Positions 48,179-59,593 are shown, counted from the first letter of the stretch. The stretch: 64,000 bases of DNA from Coffea arabica (GCF_036785885.1 NC_092320.1:13021557-13085556), one strand, 5' to 3'. Translations and numbers: made by a program. The notes: generated by a model from the sequence alone, not told the origin.

Positions 48179-48400
48179 GGTCGAGAGGGCTAGGAGCCGC
48201 AGTTCTTGATTTTTCCGAAGATTGGTCGAGAGGGCTAGGAGCCGCAGTTCTTGATTTCGTAGCCGCAGTTCTTGATTTTTCCGAAGATTGGTCGAGAGGG
48301 CTAGGAGCCGCAGTTCTTGATTTCGTAGCCGCAGTTCTTGATTTTTCCGAAGATTGGTCGAGAGGGCTAGGAGCCGCAGTTCTTGATTTTTCCGAAGATG
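48179..48400 (+). repeat. 45/66-bp hierarchical minisatellite inside the LTR
   Basis: Units start GGTCGAGAGGGCTAGGAGCC at 48179, 48224, 48290 and 48356, i.e. steps of 45, 66 and 66 bp. The 66-bp form is the 45-bp unit plus a 21-bp internal repeat (CCGCAGTTCTTGATTTCGTA). All steps are multiples of three, so frames stay open on both strands and yield repeating peptides. These frames have no domain and lie in an LTR, so I do not call a gene. Confidence 0.92.
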
Positions 48401-49599
48401 ATTTTCTTTTTGTGGCCTTTCTGACGGATGGGAGAAAAAATGAGCATTCTGAGCATTTTGACTTTTTGCTTGGACTTACTCTTAGCTTAAGAAACTTACG
48501 TATGTGAGAAAAAAGCATTTGTTAGCTTTGAGCTTTGACCTTTCTTTCTTCATTTTTGAATCCTGCGCATGGCAGGCATTAGCAATTGGTAGCTTTTGAC
48601 TTTTCTTCGTGTAAAACACTCAGAGCTTTTCTTTCTTTCCTGGTATGTCGTCCGTAGTGAGGCAGAGGATCATTTCGTGTAACCTTGTTATCTCCTCCTG
48701 ATTGGAACGGATTTTGCCAAATTTCAAGGGACATGGCCGCTGGTTCCTCTGCAATTTTGTATGGGTTTAGTTCATCAAACATGAACTAATTTTTTCCACT
48801 TAGTCAAGGGGCAACGGATGCTTTGATTCGCCTAAAAATTGTGAGATCGATTCAATTTAATCTTTTCCTTTTATTTATTGGTATTCGCATATTCCTTGAT
48901 TGCTAAGCTTATGGTTATTTAATTAATTTGTTGTCTTGGATCCGGATAATTAATTGATTGGGTAATCTATTGTCAATTGGGACGTTAAATCCGTAATTGT
49001 TTAATTGTCTCAAAATAGTGATAATTGGCATGATTGGATTCGTGTCAGGGAAATACGCGGGCTAATCTAAAATAACCATGGTAGTGCGTTATTTGGTTAG
49101 AATAGGGCTCCTCTAATACGTAAGACAATTGGGAAATTGAATCTTACGGGTGTACTTAGGATTTTTTCTCAATTAGAGAAGTGATTAATGGGCGTACCTT
49201 AATCACCGACACAGTAAGGAGGGGTTGACTGCCATCGCTTGTTTGATAGTTATAACCTATTTATTGATAAATAATTGGAATTGCCTTTGTTTCGATGATC
49301 AATTAGGTGAACCATTGCTGAAGTTATTCCTTGGCTAGATCCTTAATTATTACTCATTAGATTTTAGTAAATTGTTATTTAATTTCTAGTTGGCTATTTT
49401 ATTTTTATTATTTTACTTTTAGTTAAATTGTTTAAATTGCCACTCCTGATATAAAACATTCCCTTGTCACTGTGAATTTGGAAAGGAACAAGTATTCCCA
49501 GTCCCTGTGGATTCGACCCTGCTTACCACTATCTACAGAAATTTACTTTAGTTGAACAGGTTTTTATTATTGCACAAGCTTTGACAACCTGTCAACGTT

Positions 49600-51127
49600 T
49601 GTTAAGAACTTTATTTTTTATTCTTCTAGCTGAGCCTAGTTTTCAGATGTACATCTAAAGGGAGAAGAATATATCTGTATGTGGAGATGCTGGATTGCAG
49701 AAAGGAATCAATAGTCGAAAGTCTAATTGTTGTTAGACTTGAAGAAAGTAACGGGCGCTCTACATTCCAGTGATTTTTCACCCTATTTAGACATATTATT
49801 TGGAGTTAATTTAGAGTCTCACGTGTACTTCAGTCAAGGGAAGAACATCACAGTTCATAATCTGTTTTGACTCTTAAGACGCGGAATTTTCTCCATAGTA
49901 AAGGCTTGTTATCACTTTCATGCCTAAGATTTCTTTTTGCCATGCTGGGACTACGGGGTGCCGGTCTATGGTGCCTAAATATCTAAGCTAACGTGCAAAA
50001 ATTGATTTTGGCAAGTGCTTTTGTCAATTGAGAAATTTACTGGAGACTCCGTTGCATGCTTGTCGTTGGTTTTAATAGACCCTGAAAATTTTCTCTGCTA
50101 GACTCCGGTCGGTGAAAGGCAATCATTAAAATAATTTGTCAAGACTTTGCTCTATTAAATTTTCTTTTTCTTTTGGGCTCAAAGTCATGCGCGACTAATT
50201 TTGTCATGATTCTCGTGCATATCAGAGAAACATAAACGACAATCCAGGAGAAATATTTTGCAAAACATAAATGATAATGAATACTAGTAGGAACCTGGAC
50301 TTGAATTTTTGCCTTCCAAATTTGTGCATATTTGCTTCAAATGGTTTTGAACTAACTTGTATATATTTGCTATAAATGGTTTCGAACCAGCTTTGTAAGT
50401 TGGCCACTAAGAAAGGATTTATAATCCCCTTGAGTTATAGGTTGGGTGTTCAAGTTTCTATGTCTCTTAGGTATAAATCTTAATAGGAACAAGTAAATTA
50501 GAAAAAAAAAAACCATTATTATATGGGTTATTTTTAAGATTTAAAAATTTTTTGAAGTATTTTAAAAATTTTTAAATTAACAACTTAATATTATAAGAAT
50601 TAATAATTTTAATTAACTTCTTTAAGATTTGCACTGTGTTTTAAGGCTGTAAATATTAGCCAGTGTGCAATATAATAGAAAATTACTTGTGTTTGTTATT
50701 GTGTCGCTACAAGGGTGAGCCCTACCTATTAGTTTTGGATAGATTTTAATCCATTATTGTAAACATTAATTCTTAAATCCTCCTTTTTAGACGAGTTCCA
50801 TGCACGTAAAATTTTATTAACCTAGGTTATTTTTCCTATTGCTATATTTTTAATTGCATCTAATGTACTTAATAATTTCAGACAAAATCAAATCCATTAA
50901 TTAGGAGTGCGGTGCTTCGATCATGATGGTCAAGCTAAGGATCCTTTGCAAGTGTAGCCTTTTGGAATTAATTTATTTGGAGAATTAAAGAAATTAAGCG
51001 AGTGGAGCTGGTGGGATGTGTGGCAACGGCCTCAGCAAATTAATACAGTCCGGATTTGGAGGCACATGGGATTTGATGTGATTTGTCAAGAGACCATGCA
51101 AGACAAGCTTATGTTGGTTTTGGTTAA
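49600..51127. other. Spacer, no gene supported
   Basis: About 1.5 kb between the composite LTR and AAP copy 4. Short open frames on both strands show no domain. The border with copy 4 is near 51125. Confidence 0.45.
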
Positions 51128-51330
51128 AATGTTCCTTCACTCACGGTATAAAATGTTCCTTCACTATAAAAAAAAAAAAAAAAAAACACCAAGGGTTAAT
51201 TAACTTCGGAGGTTGAAATTAAGTCGCTGCCCTTCGGGATATAAAATTCAATTCAAATACCCACCAAACCTGTTCGTTTTGGGCGCCATCATCTCCGTTC
51301 CATTGGTACTGTCATGTCAGTGGCTACAAA
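51128..51330 (-). pseudogene. Amino acid permease copy 4, remnant of exon 1 and the first bases of exon 2
   Basis: On the minus strand the leader ends GTTTTGTAGCCA as in other copies. The next bases, which should hold ATG and the first codons, are deleted, and the homology resumes at TGACAGTACCAATGG. The exon 1 end and GTTTGG donor are kept at 51270. Intron 1 follows, then about 19 bp of exon 2 (GAACATTTTATACCGTGAG). The GTGAAGGAACATTTT unit is duplicated in tandem before unrelated sequence begins at about 51127. It cannot encode a permease. Confidence 0.85.
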
Positions 51331-51718
51331 ACTTAAGTGGTGATCGCTGAAAGAAAACCAAACCATCCAGCGATTCCTAGAGCGTAAATATTAATAAGAG
51401 AGGAATGTGGATTTTCATGTGTGATCGTTTGGAAGAAAGCGAACGAAAGGGTTGTAGATTTCCTGCCTTTGTCCCGGTGTTCTCCAAAATAGAGTAGTGT
51501 GTGCAAAGTGCATTACAAGTGCAGTACGTAATATGTGCATGCCCGTGACTTTGTTCCTTATAATTCCGCCCACCGAAAGTCGTCTCGGTTAGGCTAGAGT
51601 TTGTTTGTTGTTCATCTGAAGTTCCCTCCCTCTCTTACAGACGTCAAATTGAAAACATCTAGGGTAGCTACGACTGCCTTGCACCTAGTGGTACGTGTGT
51701 GCAAATTTAACTAAATCA

Positions 51719-51767
<49 letters not shown>

Positions 51768-53000
51768 AAGAGAGAGAGAGAGAGCGAAAGTAAGAAAAAG
51801 GTTGAGGAGGGACAAGGGAATTATTTTGTATTGTATTCATTGGGTGTTTAATATCAAAGCTAGAGGTGTCAAAAATAAATATGTAATTCATTGTGTTGTG
51901 TATTGTACTCGTTGTATTTGGACAGATTATAATTAGTTCAACTCATTTGTGTCCATTTAATAAGTGAGTCAAATGGATCAATTAGTTTACATCCATTTAA
52001 TAAATGAGTATAGATATACTCAATCATCCATTTATGACTTGGTTGGAATTCTTCTTTCTCTTTTTTTTTCAGATGTTGTTTGATAAGAAATAATGATAAT
52101 GCAAAAATTAGTAAGAGCTAATTAAACAAAATAAGATAATCGTAGAATTTAACATATTTACTTTTAACATGCCAATAAGATTAATTATCAAAAATCAGTA
52201 AGAGCCGAACACAATAAATAGTACATGCACGGGTTCACAACTAGTTTATAGTTGAAAGGGAGGGGGAGGGGGAGGGGGAGGGAGAGGAGGAGGGGAGCTT
52301 CTATTTTGTGTTGGATATTGCAAAAAGTTCCTTTGGATTTAGATCTGCTGTTTCAGTTGAGTGCATAAACTTGAAGAATTAGTTTCTAGTGAAGTAGTTT
52401 GTTGTAGAGAAAGAGAAGCAGTTGTATGACATGATCAGCACTTGTGTTTGAGTTATTAAAAAAAAAAAAACTTAGTTACTGGTTAAGTTAATCGAAAGAG
52501 TAGAAAATGAATAATAAAATTAACACTAAAATGCTTATAATCCTCATTTATATATTGTATTTATTGAACAAGAGAGAGAAAGTATGTAACAAAACTCTAC
52601 ATGTGTATTTATCGATTAATTTTTTATATACTAACAATATATATATATATACATATATATATTGAAAGAACAATATATATATATATATATTTTATGAGAA
52701 CAATATATATGTTATTAACCTTTGATGCATACCATATATGTTCAAATTTTTCATGCATTAACAATAATGTATGCATTATTAACCTTTAGTGCCTGCCACA
52801 TACGTTGAACGCGTGCGCGTGCCCTCGTGCGTGTATGTCTATAGCTGAGCTTAGCCCAATTCAAGCTCAGTTCACATTGAAATCAGGCCAATGATTTGAG
52901 GCTCAACTCACATTGATTTTGGCCAACAATTTAGGTCCAACATTGATTTAGGTACAGGACAGGAGGTTGAGCTCAGTTTGATACGGCACCGACTTATCAA
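51331..53000 (-). repeat. 5' flank of AAP copy 4 (duplicated segment)
   Basis: The minus strand matches the flank of copy 1 from the leader up to about 740, without the Pack-MULE; the empty site is a T-run at about 52455-52467 on the reverse strand. The TATAAA of copies 1 and 2 is replaced by GATGAAC (reverse of about 51615-51621). From 52580 to 53000 it matches 21960-21560 inverted. AT microsatellites lie at 51716-51765 and 52637-52692. No gene. Confidence 0.75.
52247..52297 (+). repeat. G-rich tract, candidate G-quadruplex, in the copy 4 flank
   Basis: Several GGGGGA units in a row on the plus strand (i.e. C-rich with respect to the AAP copy 4 direction). The same place in copies 1 and 2 (2445-2465 and about 24765-24780) has fewer units. 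More than four runs of three or more G fit a G-quadruplex pattern. Confidence 0.7.
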
Positions 53001-53149
53001 TATTAAGTACAGGAGGCTGCTTGTCCCAACAAAGAAAGTACTCTAGTTCCTTCCCGTGTAGCCGGAACTGGTGAGGAAGTAAGTTACGTCATCGGTTTGT
53101 TGTGTGTTGAACATATGCGCATGCATGCTTCTGTCTGTATATGGTTGAG

Positions 53150-53410
53150 CTTAGCGAATTGTAACTAGACTTGGGGAAGGCTGGGTTGAATGATAAAGAG
53201 AAATAATTTTTTTTTTTAAATAAATTTGTAACTCATGTACTCGTAAAATTTGGGGGATCGGGCTACTGCCCCTTCAGATATACAGCTTTATTAGGACTAA
53301 AATTAAAATTATTTCCTCCAAATTTTATATTTCATAAAAATGATTGTGGTTTGGTTTTCTTAAAAATAAATTCATATTCAAAAAAGTGTAGACTACGTGT
53401 TCACTACATC
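53150..53410 (+). repeat. Direct copy of 35750-36030
   Basis: The two stretches share GACTTGGGGAAGGCT, TTGTAACTCATGTACT and ATTTCATAAAAATGATTGTG in order. It places a piece of the copy 3 3' flank beyond the copy 4 5' flank. No gene. Confidence 0.8.
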
Positions 53411-54087
53411 ACTCAAGTTTGAGGACAAGAGGCACAACCGGTTGCACATTGTGCAGGTTGTATGCATTTTGCACTGTGAATGACATCAATTGCACACGGT
53501 GTAACTTTCTTTGCACACGACGCAACTTTAGAACAAATTTTTATGGGCTCACAGTTGACGTGAAAATCGAGCTACAACACGTGATCTGAGCTGCATAAAA
53601 TTTTGACGCCAAATCATGGCCGTCCACTGGCAAGGAACGGTTGTCTCTAACAACCGTCCCTGCCCCATTTCCCCAAGTTTTCCAACAGTTTTTGCATCCT
53701 CGTACGTTTCCCAGAGAACTGCAATGCTGTTAATGAATTATGCTGGCTTCGCCGGTATATTAAAATATTGATCGCATAGCGTGGATTGTGGATCATATGT
53801 TTGCTGTTTATTGGGCAATGTTCCTTTCAAAAAGGAATTTTGTTAGGGACAAAAGACAACCAAGTTCATCCAAACTGGTCAATCCCCAGAATAGGTTATG
53901 CCCAAATCCACCACTGCGATTGTTAGTGCCCGGCTCGACTTGTCAAAGCCCACTTGGAACGGGCTCACCCTGTCCCTTTGTCCACATGAAGAGGACGTAG
54001 CTGCGGCCTGCGGGCCATTAGAATTCAATTTGATATGATTTCAGTCTACATAGAGTGTATCCAAGAGAACCATTTATGTGACCCTTT
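53411..54087. other. Spacer with GCACA-rich stretch, no gene supported
   Basis: Between 53430 and 53530 the words TTGCACA, GTGCAGGTTG, TTTTGCACTG and TTGCACACG recur in near-inverted arrangement. The 70-codon frame at 53788-54000 has no domain. The stretch could be part of a repeat that I cannot name. Confidence 0.35.
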
Positions 54088-54820
54088 GGGGGTAATTTTA
54101 GAATCGTCTTTGATGTTTCTTATGACGTCATTTAGCATCTTTTAAATTATTAAAATCTTACTTATCTTTCTTGGATTGATATCTTTGTAACATTTTAGCC
54201 ACTTTAGAAGAAATCAAAAGAGCAAAAAATTTTATTCCAATACTATTCTTATGTTATCCTACTTATAAAGCCTACAATAATAATAAAAATAAATCAAGGT
54301 TAAAAAGTAAAAAAAAAAAAAAGATGAAAATGTGAGCAGCTATAAATGCAATAATGAGTAATTTTGTAGATATGCAACAACTATTACCTAGTATAACGAC
54401 TGATGTTTTAACAAAAAAAAAGAATATTCTTAGATATATATTTGACCATTAGATCATTTTTTGATTAATTTTTTAAATTCTAGCTTATTTATAAATTGTT
54501 TTCTATAAGTATATTTATATTACAAGCCACACATATGAAGAGATTATTTTAACTTTTAGTATAACTTAAATTACATCATGTATTAAAATATATTTTAAAA
54601 TAATTTCTTGACTTTCTTATAACTATTCCAGGAAAAATTTTAATACTATTTTGATTTTGGCTTTTTGGTTAAATAGATATTAAGAGTGCAAGGGTAATAC
54701 AATCAATTTGTGATATTTGGTCTTGTCAACTTGATAAGGAAGGTAAGTGAGATTTTAAAAATTGCAGGGAAGCTGAATGATATTATGAAAAATCTCAACG
54801 AAGGTTTTTAAAATTATCCC
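54088..54820. mobile_element. Old non-autonomous MULE related to the intron 6 element
   Basis: The left end GGGGTAATTTTAGAATCG and reversed right end GGGATAATTTTAAAAACC match the ends of the 37323-38041 element. Interior words such as CTTGGATTGA, TTATGTTATCCTACTTAT and GGAAGGTAAGTGAGATTTTA are shared in order. No target-site duplication is visible, which fits greater age. No gene. Confidence 0.75.
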
Positions 54821-57800
54821 TACTTTTATATTTCTGATAGTCATGGGAAATGAGACATGCCATCGGAAGGAATTTTCATTGAAAAATCTCCAATAGGTAA
54901 CAATCACAATTTCTTTCAAAAATCGGGATTAGATAAGAAAAAAGTTGAATAAATCTAATGAAAGATTACAATGATTATGGCGAAAAAGTTTTGGTACTAC
55001 TATGGTTAGTGGCTAACCCTTGAAAACCTTATTTATATTACTGAAGTTAAATGATACCCAAAGCACGCTCTTTTGCATCTTGCTAATGAAAATGAAAAGA
55101 CCAAAATTTACTTTTTGTCTGTTTTGGGACGCACTACAAGGATGGAGAAAGCATGCGAGGAATAAAAGCATCTTCGTTGCGAGTGTGACATTAATCAAGT
55201 CTTTTGACTCCTTACTTGCTGTAGGCCAAGTAACTTGAACTTTGGAGTTGGCAAGTCCTGAACTAAACATTGTGAAGGATTCTGATTTCATGTATATGCA
55301 TCCCAATCTTGTGAATAGAGATATACCCGCATGTCATTATAGTATTCCTTACTGCTTTTTATTCTCTCTATATAGTTCAAAGGTTATTTCAGGAGAAAAA
55401 GTGTGACAAGAGAAAAGAAAAACAAAAGGAAAAAATTATTTGAGGGGAGAGAGAGTATGGCTATCACATTTGAGTTGATTGATTGGACAAACCCAAATAA
55501 GCAATTGACCTATAAATTTTTAGTGAATGGACTATGGCACATAAGAGAGAAAAACTTTTTGATGGAAAATTGTCAATCAATGGATTGTGCCATCTATGAG
55601 AAGAAATCAATTGATTAAAGAAGAAATCAATTGATTAAAGAATATATTGTTTTCATTGTACAATTATCCATAGAAGTCATGGGGGTGGTTCAAAATGGGT
55701 CCAAATTCGATTTTCATTGTACAATTCATTGTTGTTTGTGTGTTGTCCACATTCGTTATTCGTAGAATATTTATTTTTGGATCAAGTAAAATGGGTCGAG
55801 CCACGTGATTGGTTCAAAATTCAGATTCAACTCTTTTACCCCTTTAAATTCATTTTATACAAGTCCCGTACATATGGTTTCTCGTTAAAAAAAAAAAGAA
55901 AAAAGAATAGATTAGAATCAGATTTTATAACTAAATTGGTGCATTTCACTTATATATGTGAAGAACATGAATGCATCAATTGGAAGTGAAGAAACAAAAA
56001 GTCAAACAACAAAATGTGATGGACATTGGATTCACATTTTCCGGCAAATAAAAACACATACTTACTGTCCTATTCTCTTCAAAGAAAGAGTATACCTTTA
56101 CTTTACACCCTTGCTAAGTAATCTGTCTGAGGTTGTATACATCACACAGTCTATATCGTGCATATTTTTGCTTTTCCTTTTCTTTTTTATTTTTTTCCTT
56201 TGGGGAAGGGTTCCAAATTCATAATTGTATTAGGAACAACGATTGTCAACATCGGCCTACTTTCACCTAGCCCACATATTGTGGGCTCACGTTACCTCAA
56301 TAATTAGTCAGTCACTTGAAGAGACTAATTAGCAATTTTGCATTCAGTCAGCTATGTGATTTCCGATATTATATATAGATTACTGTCTCCGAAAGACGTA
56401 TTTTTTTTACGTTTTGATTTTTTGTTTAAAAATTCTATCCCGTGCAAACACAAGCGAAGGTGTAAATCTACCACATAAAATCACTATGTGACAAGAAGAC
56501 TTATAAAAGATGACAATCAAATTTTCTATTATGATCATGATCAAAACAAGGTACACCAATACAAAAACTCTCTTTCTTTAGAAAAGATAACGGCAACATT
56601 TATGTCAAGTCAAGGATTAGGGTTAGATTTCAAAATGTTTACAAAATCAAATGAAAGATTACAACTAATGACCGCAATAGAGAATTTTCAGCACTTGCAT
56701 GAAATGAAACCTATTTACACACTAAAGTAATCTTTTTTTTTTTTTTTTTGGTTTGGTCAAAACACACTCACGTTATCTAGTGCACATTTTTCTTCGCATT
56801 TGAAGAATGAAAAACAGAAGATCATAGTTTACTATTCTTTTGGGATGCACTGCGAGGTGGTGGAGAAACCATTTTGGGTAGGAAGAATCTTAGTTGTGAG
56901 TAGCCAATTATAAATCAAGTTTCTTGATTCCTTTTTTAAATTAGAAAGTAACTTCATTTTACCAAAAGTGGTTTAGGTAAGTCTTGAACTAGAAATTGCC
57001 ATTAATCCCTCAGCAAATAATTAGGAAGCTGTGTTAAAAAGTGGCTAATAACTACTACCAAATGATTGAATGATAGAAAGTTGTAAGAAGCGATTGTCAA
57101 TCACATGATTTTGCAGTAATTGATATCCTAATTAATTGATTGATATTTTGTTAATAATTGAATAATATCTTCTTTTAATGCTAAATGAATAGCCTGTGAT
57201 ACTTCATATATTATACAGTGTATATATATATATATACTTACAAGTTCCATTTATAAAAGGCTACAGCTAATATTTCTTACATAGTTAAAATGTAGAGAGC
57301 AACTATACGGGATTCAACAATTGCAACTATCTGGAATTCAACAATTTCTTGACAATAATGGTAAGAAGTAATTTTTTTTTTAAACATACATTCCGCTTAT
57401 GTACATGTATATGTACATTTTGTCTAACAAAAGTAACTCAATTTTTAATATCATATTGCTAAGCAACATAACAAGGTTTGACTTTCTTTGCTACCATTGC
57501 ATCACTCTATTAGATCACAGAAAAATGTACTGAAAAAAATGCATTTTTCATTATTAAAATAGTTTAGCTAGATTATTTATTTGTCCTTAAACAAGATCTT
57601 AGATTTAATAGTAGAAGAAATTAACGATAAAGCTTTATATATGTAATACTAATAATTGCTTTACTCCAATTAAAAACAGTAATCCAGATCCTTTGGAGAT
57701 ATTACACACACGCACGTATGTATTCAAATTAACCATCTACATTTTTTGTTTCGCTTTTTCATTTCTTCTCTGTTTGTCTTGGTTTTCATTAAAACTATCA

Positions 57801-58780
57801 CTAGTTTTGTACAAAATACAAAAATATAAAGAGATTTGATTAAGAGATATAAGCTTGTTTCTTTTGTGAAGGCAGACTCTCTATTAGATTTGCATTAATG
57901 TAATCTTGCTTCCTTACCCCCCCCCCCCACCCTCTCACACCCTCTCATTTAAAAGGATAATTTTAGCCTAGGGTGTAACTTAATTACTTCATTTCGCATA
58001 ACGGTACATATATAGTGGCGTGGATTGGGCACAATAATCCCAAACTCTCGTGCGTTCTTTCCATCTTTAATAAAAAATTAAGAAGTGAATTTCCTTAATT
58101 ACTCCAAAATTCATTATCATATCCACGTAAACTTCATATCTAATAAATCTTGTCAAATTTGTCGGAATATGGTATAAGCTACTCAAAACAACAGATGGAG
58201 ACTTAGTTTACTATTTAAATGCGCATAAATTTGACACTAGATTAATAAAAAAAACGAAATGAACTTTAAACAAATATATCCATTTTATGGTAGAACTTCA
58301 ATTCTTTGATGTCCATTTAGACCTCCCATTTGCATTTTTGCTTGAACGTAGATATATTTGTGCATTTGATGCGTTAGCTTAATTATTGCTAATCACAAAC
58401 TACGAGCACTTATAAATTGCAATCAACACAATATAACTATAATAATCAACGCTTACTGCAATATAAGTCGAACAAGCTTTTAGCAATTTGTCACAAACAA
58501 TAAAATTATAAACAACAACAACAACAACAATAATAAAGAAAATTTGTTTAGGAAGAATTAATAAAAGTTGCAATTTACTTAATTTAGACATTGTTTGTCT
58601 GTACAAGGCCTTCATGCACCAGCCAGCTTTTCTCCTTCGTCTACATTAGAACGAAGTAACTTAAACAGATATTATGATTGCCCATCCCCAACCAACCACC
58701 CCCCCCCCCCCCCCACCCAAAAAAAAAAAAAGAGAAGAAAAACAAGAGAACTAAAGCAAGAAATTTAAAGCAATATATTA
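54821..58780. other. AT-rich intergenic region, no gene supported
   Basis: About 4 kb. Two stretches, 55060-55260 and 56780-57000, are diverged direct copies (shared TTTTGGGA.GCACT, GTGGAGAAA-like and AAGTC.TGAACTA). Short open frames are low-complexity. A C-run lies at about 57917-57929 and another of about 18 C at 58698-58716, followed by an A-run. A (TA)n run lies at 57222-57234. No RNA gene or domain was recognised. Confidence 0.5.
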
Positions 58781-58781
58781 T

Positions 58782-59384
58782 CTATTTGTAACCTTTGCCA
58801 TGATCCGTTTCCTCGGTAGCATTGGCAAAATGCCGCATTACATCTACCTGAAGTCGCAGTGACAGAATGTAATCTAGGGTTTCCCTGATCAAAGAAACGT
58901 CATCCATGTATTCTCCTCCCGGTACGAGACTTTTAAGCACTTCTGTCCTCTTCATTACCAGCCTTTTCGCAATAGAACTAGCTTCAACCACCTGGGCTGC
59001 TGCCTTTCGCATCCTTCTCGTAGCATAGCAACTTCTCCTTACGATTTTCTTGCTACTAATTCTCTTGCTGATGCTGCTTGTGCTCCTGGAAATGATCATC
59101 AACTTCTTGGGATCTTTCTTTATTGGGACTAGTTTCTGAGCCTCGGGGCTTAAAACATGCTGGACGAGGACCTTATTCGTGGCATCATTGGACGCTCTTG
59201 CCATAAGGGCACGACTCCAGGAAGATGTCGAGATTCTGGTGGAAGCCATAGCAACATCTGCTGATAATTTTATGGCCTTTTTCCTCTCAAGAATGCTCAT
59301 TTCCTTCTTGCTGCCGCTGTAAATTTGTAGACCCTTTAACCATTTCTTGAGGAACTCTTGCCTGAGTGAGCTAGCAGACCGCAT
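58782..59384 (-). CDS. IBH1-like atypical bHLH transcription regulator
   Basis: A single-exon frame of 200 codons. The first ATG is at 59384 (MRSASSLRQEFLKKW); the open frame extends five codons further up but only from a TTG. Residues about 5-60 (LRQEFLKKWLKGLQIYS and LERKKAIKLSADVAMASTR) are the N-terminal block typical of the IBH1/IBH1-LIKE group. The C-terminal helix-loop-helix spans about 135-185, with VLKSLVPGGEYMDD and ETLDYILSLRLQVDVM. The basic region lacks the usual His-Glu-Arg DNA-contact set, so it probably works by dimerising with and blocking growth-promoting bHLH proteins in the nucleus, as known for IBH1 in brassinosteroid and cell elongation control. Length is close to other IBH1-like proteins. 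Function is inferred from family; paralogue identity is not settled. Confidence 0.9.
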   Translation of the reverse strand: MRSASSLRQEFLKKWLKGLQIYSGSKKEMSILERKKAIKLSADVAMASTRISTSSWSRALMARASNDATNKVLVQHVLSPEAQKLVPIKKDPKKLMIISRSTSSISKRISSKKIVRRSCYATRRMRKAAAQVVEASSIAKRLVMKRTEVLKSLVPGGEYMDDVSLIRETLDYILSLRLQVDVMRHFANATEETDHGKGYK

Positions 59385-59593
59385 TCTGAGGAGGAACAAT
59401 AAAACAATTTGGTTACACTACTATCAGCCTTAATCCAAGGACTTAAATTCAAATAATGCTACTAGTAATCTATGCTGTGTTGTGGCAAACTTTAACATGA
59501 GGCTAAAATACAAGTAAATTTCATGATGGAAGCATATAGTTTATATGTACTGAAAGAAAACGGGATGGAGAATTAGATGTTAGTGGAGTGGTG

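Larger units (their letters stand above)
46958..49594 (+). mobile_element. Composite Athila-family LTR insertion with a 94-bp AAP filler
   Basis: The whole block is flanked by the 5-bp duplication ACGTT (46953-46957 and 49595-49599), although neither LTR alone is. It contains a 3'-truncated LTR (46958-47775, starting TGATACGTTGC), a 94-bp piece of AAP promoter (47776-47869), and a full LTR (47870-49594, TGATAGGTTG to ACAACCTGTCA). The simplest reading is one old LTR retrotransposon that lost its interior and the end of its 5' LTR, the gap being sealed with copied local DNA. No gag-pol remains. Confidence 0.75.

Noticed and set aside
48033-48518. 161-codon repetitive frame
   Set aside because: It is open only because the minisatellite period is a multiple of three and it sits in an LTR; there is no start context or domain.
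51716-51765. Possible replication origin or regulatory AT island
   Set aside because: It is a plain TA microsatellite; the other copies have only a CT-rich spacer at this place.
53788-54000. 70-codon plus-strand frame
   Set aside because: No domain, no conserved neighbour copy and a weak start context; insufficient for a gene call.
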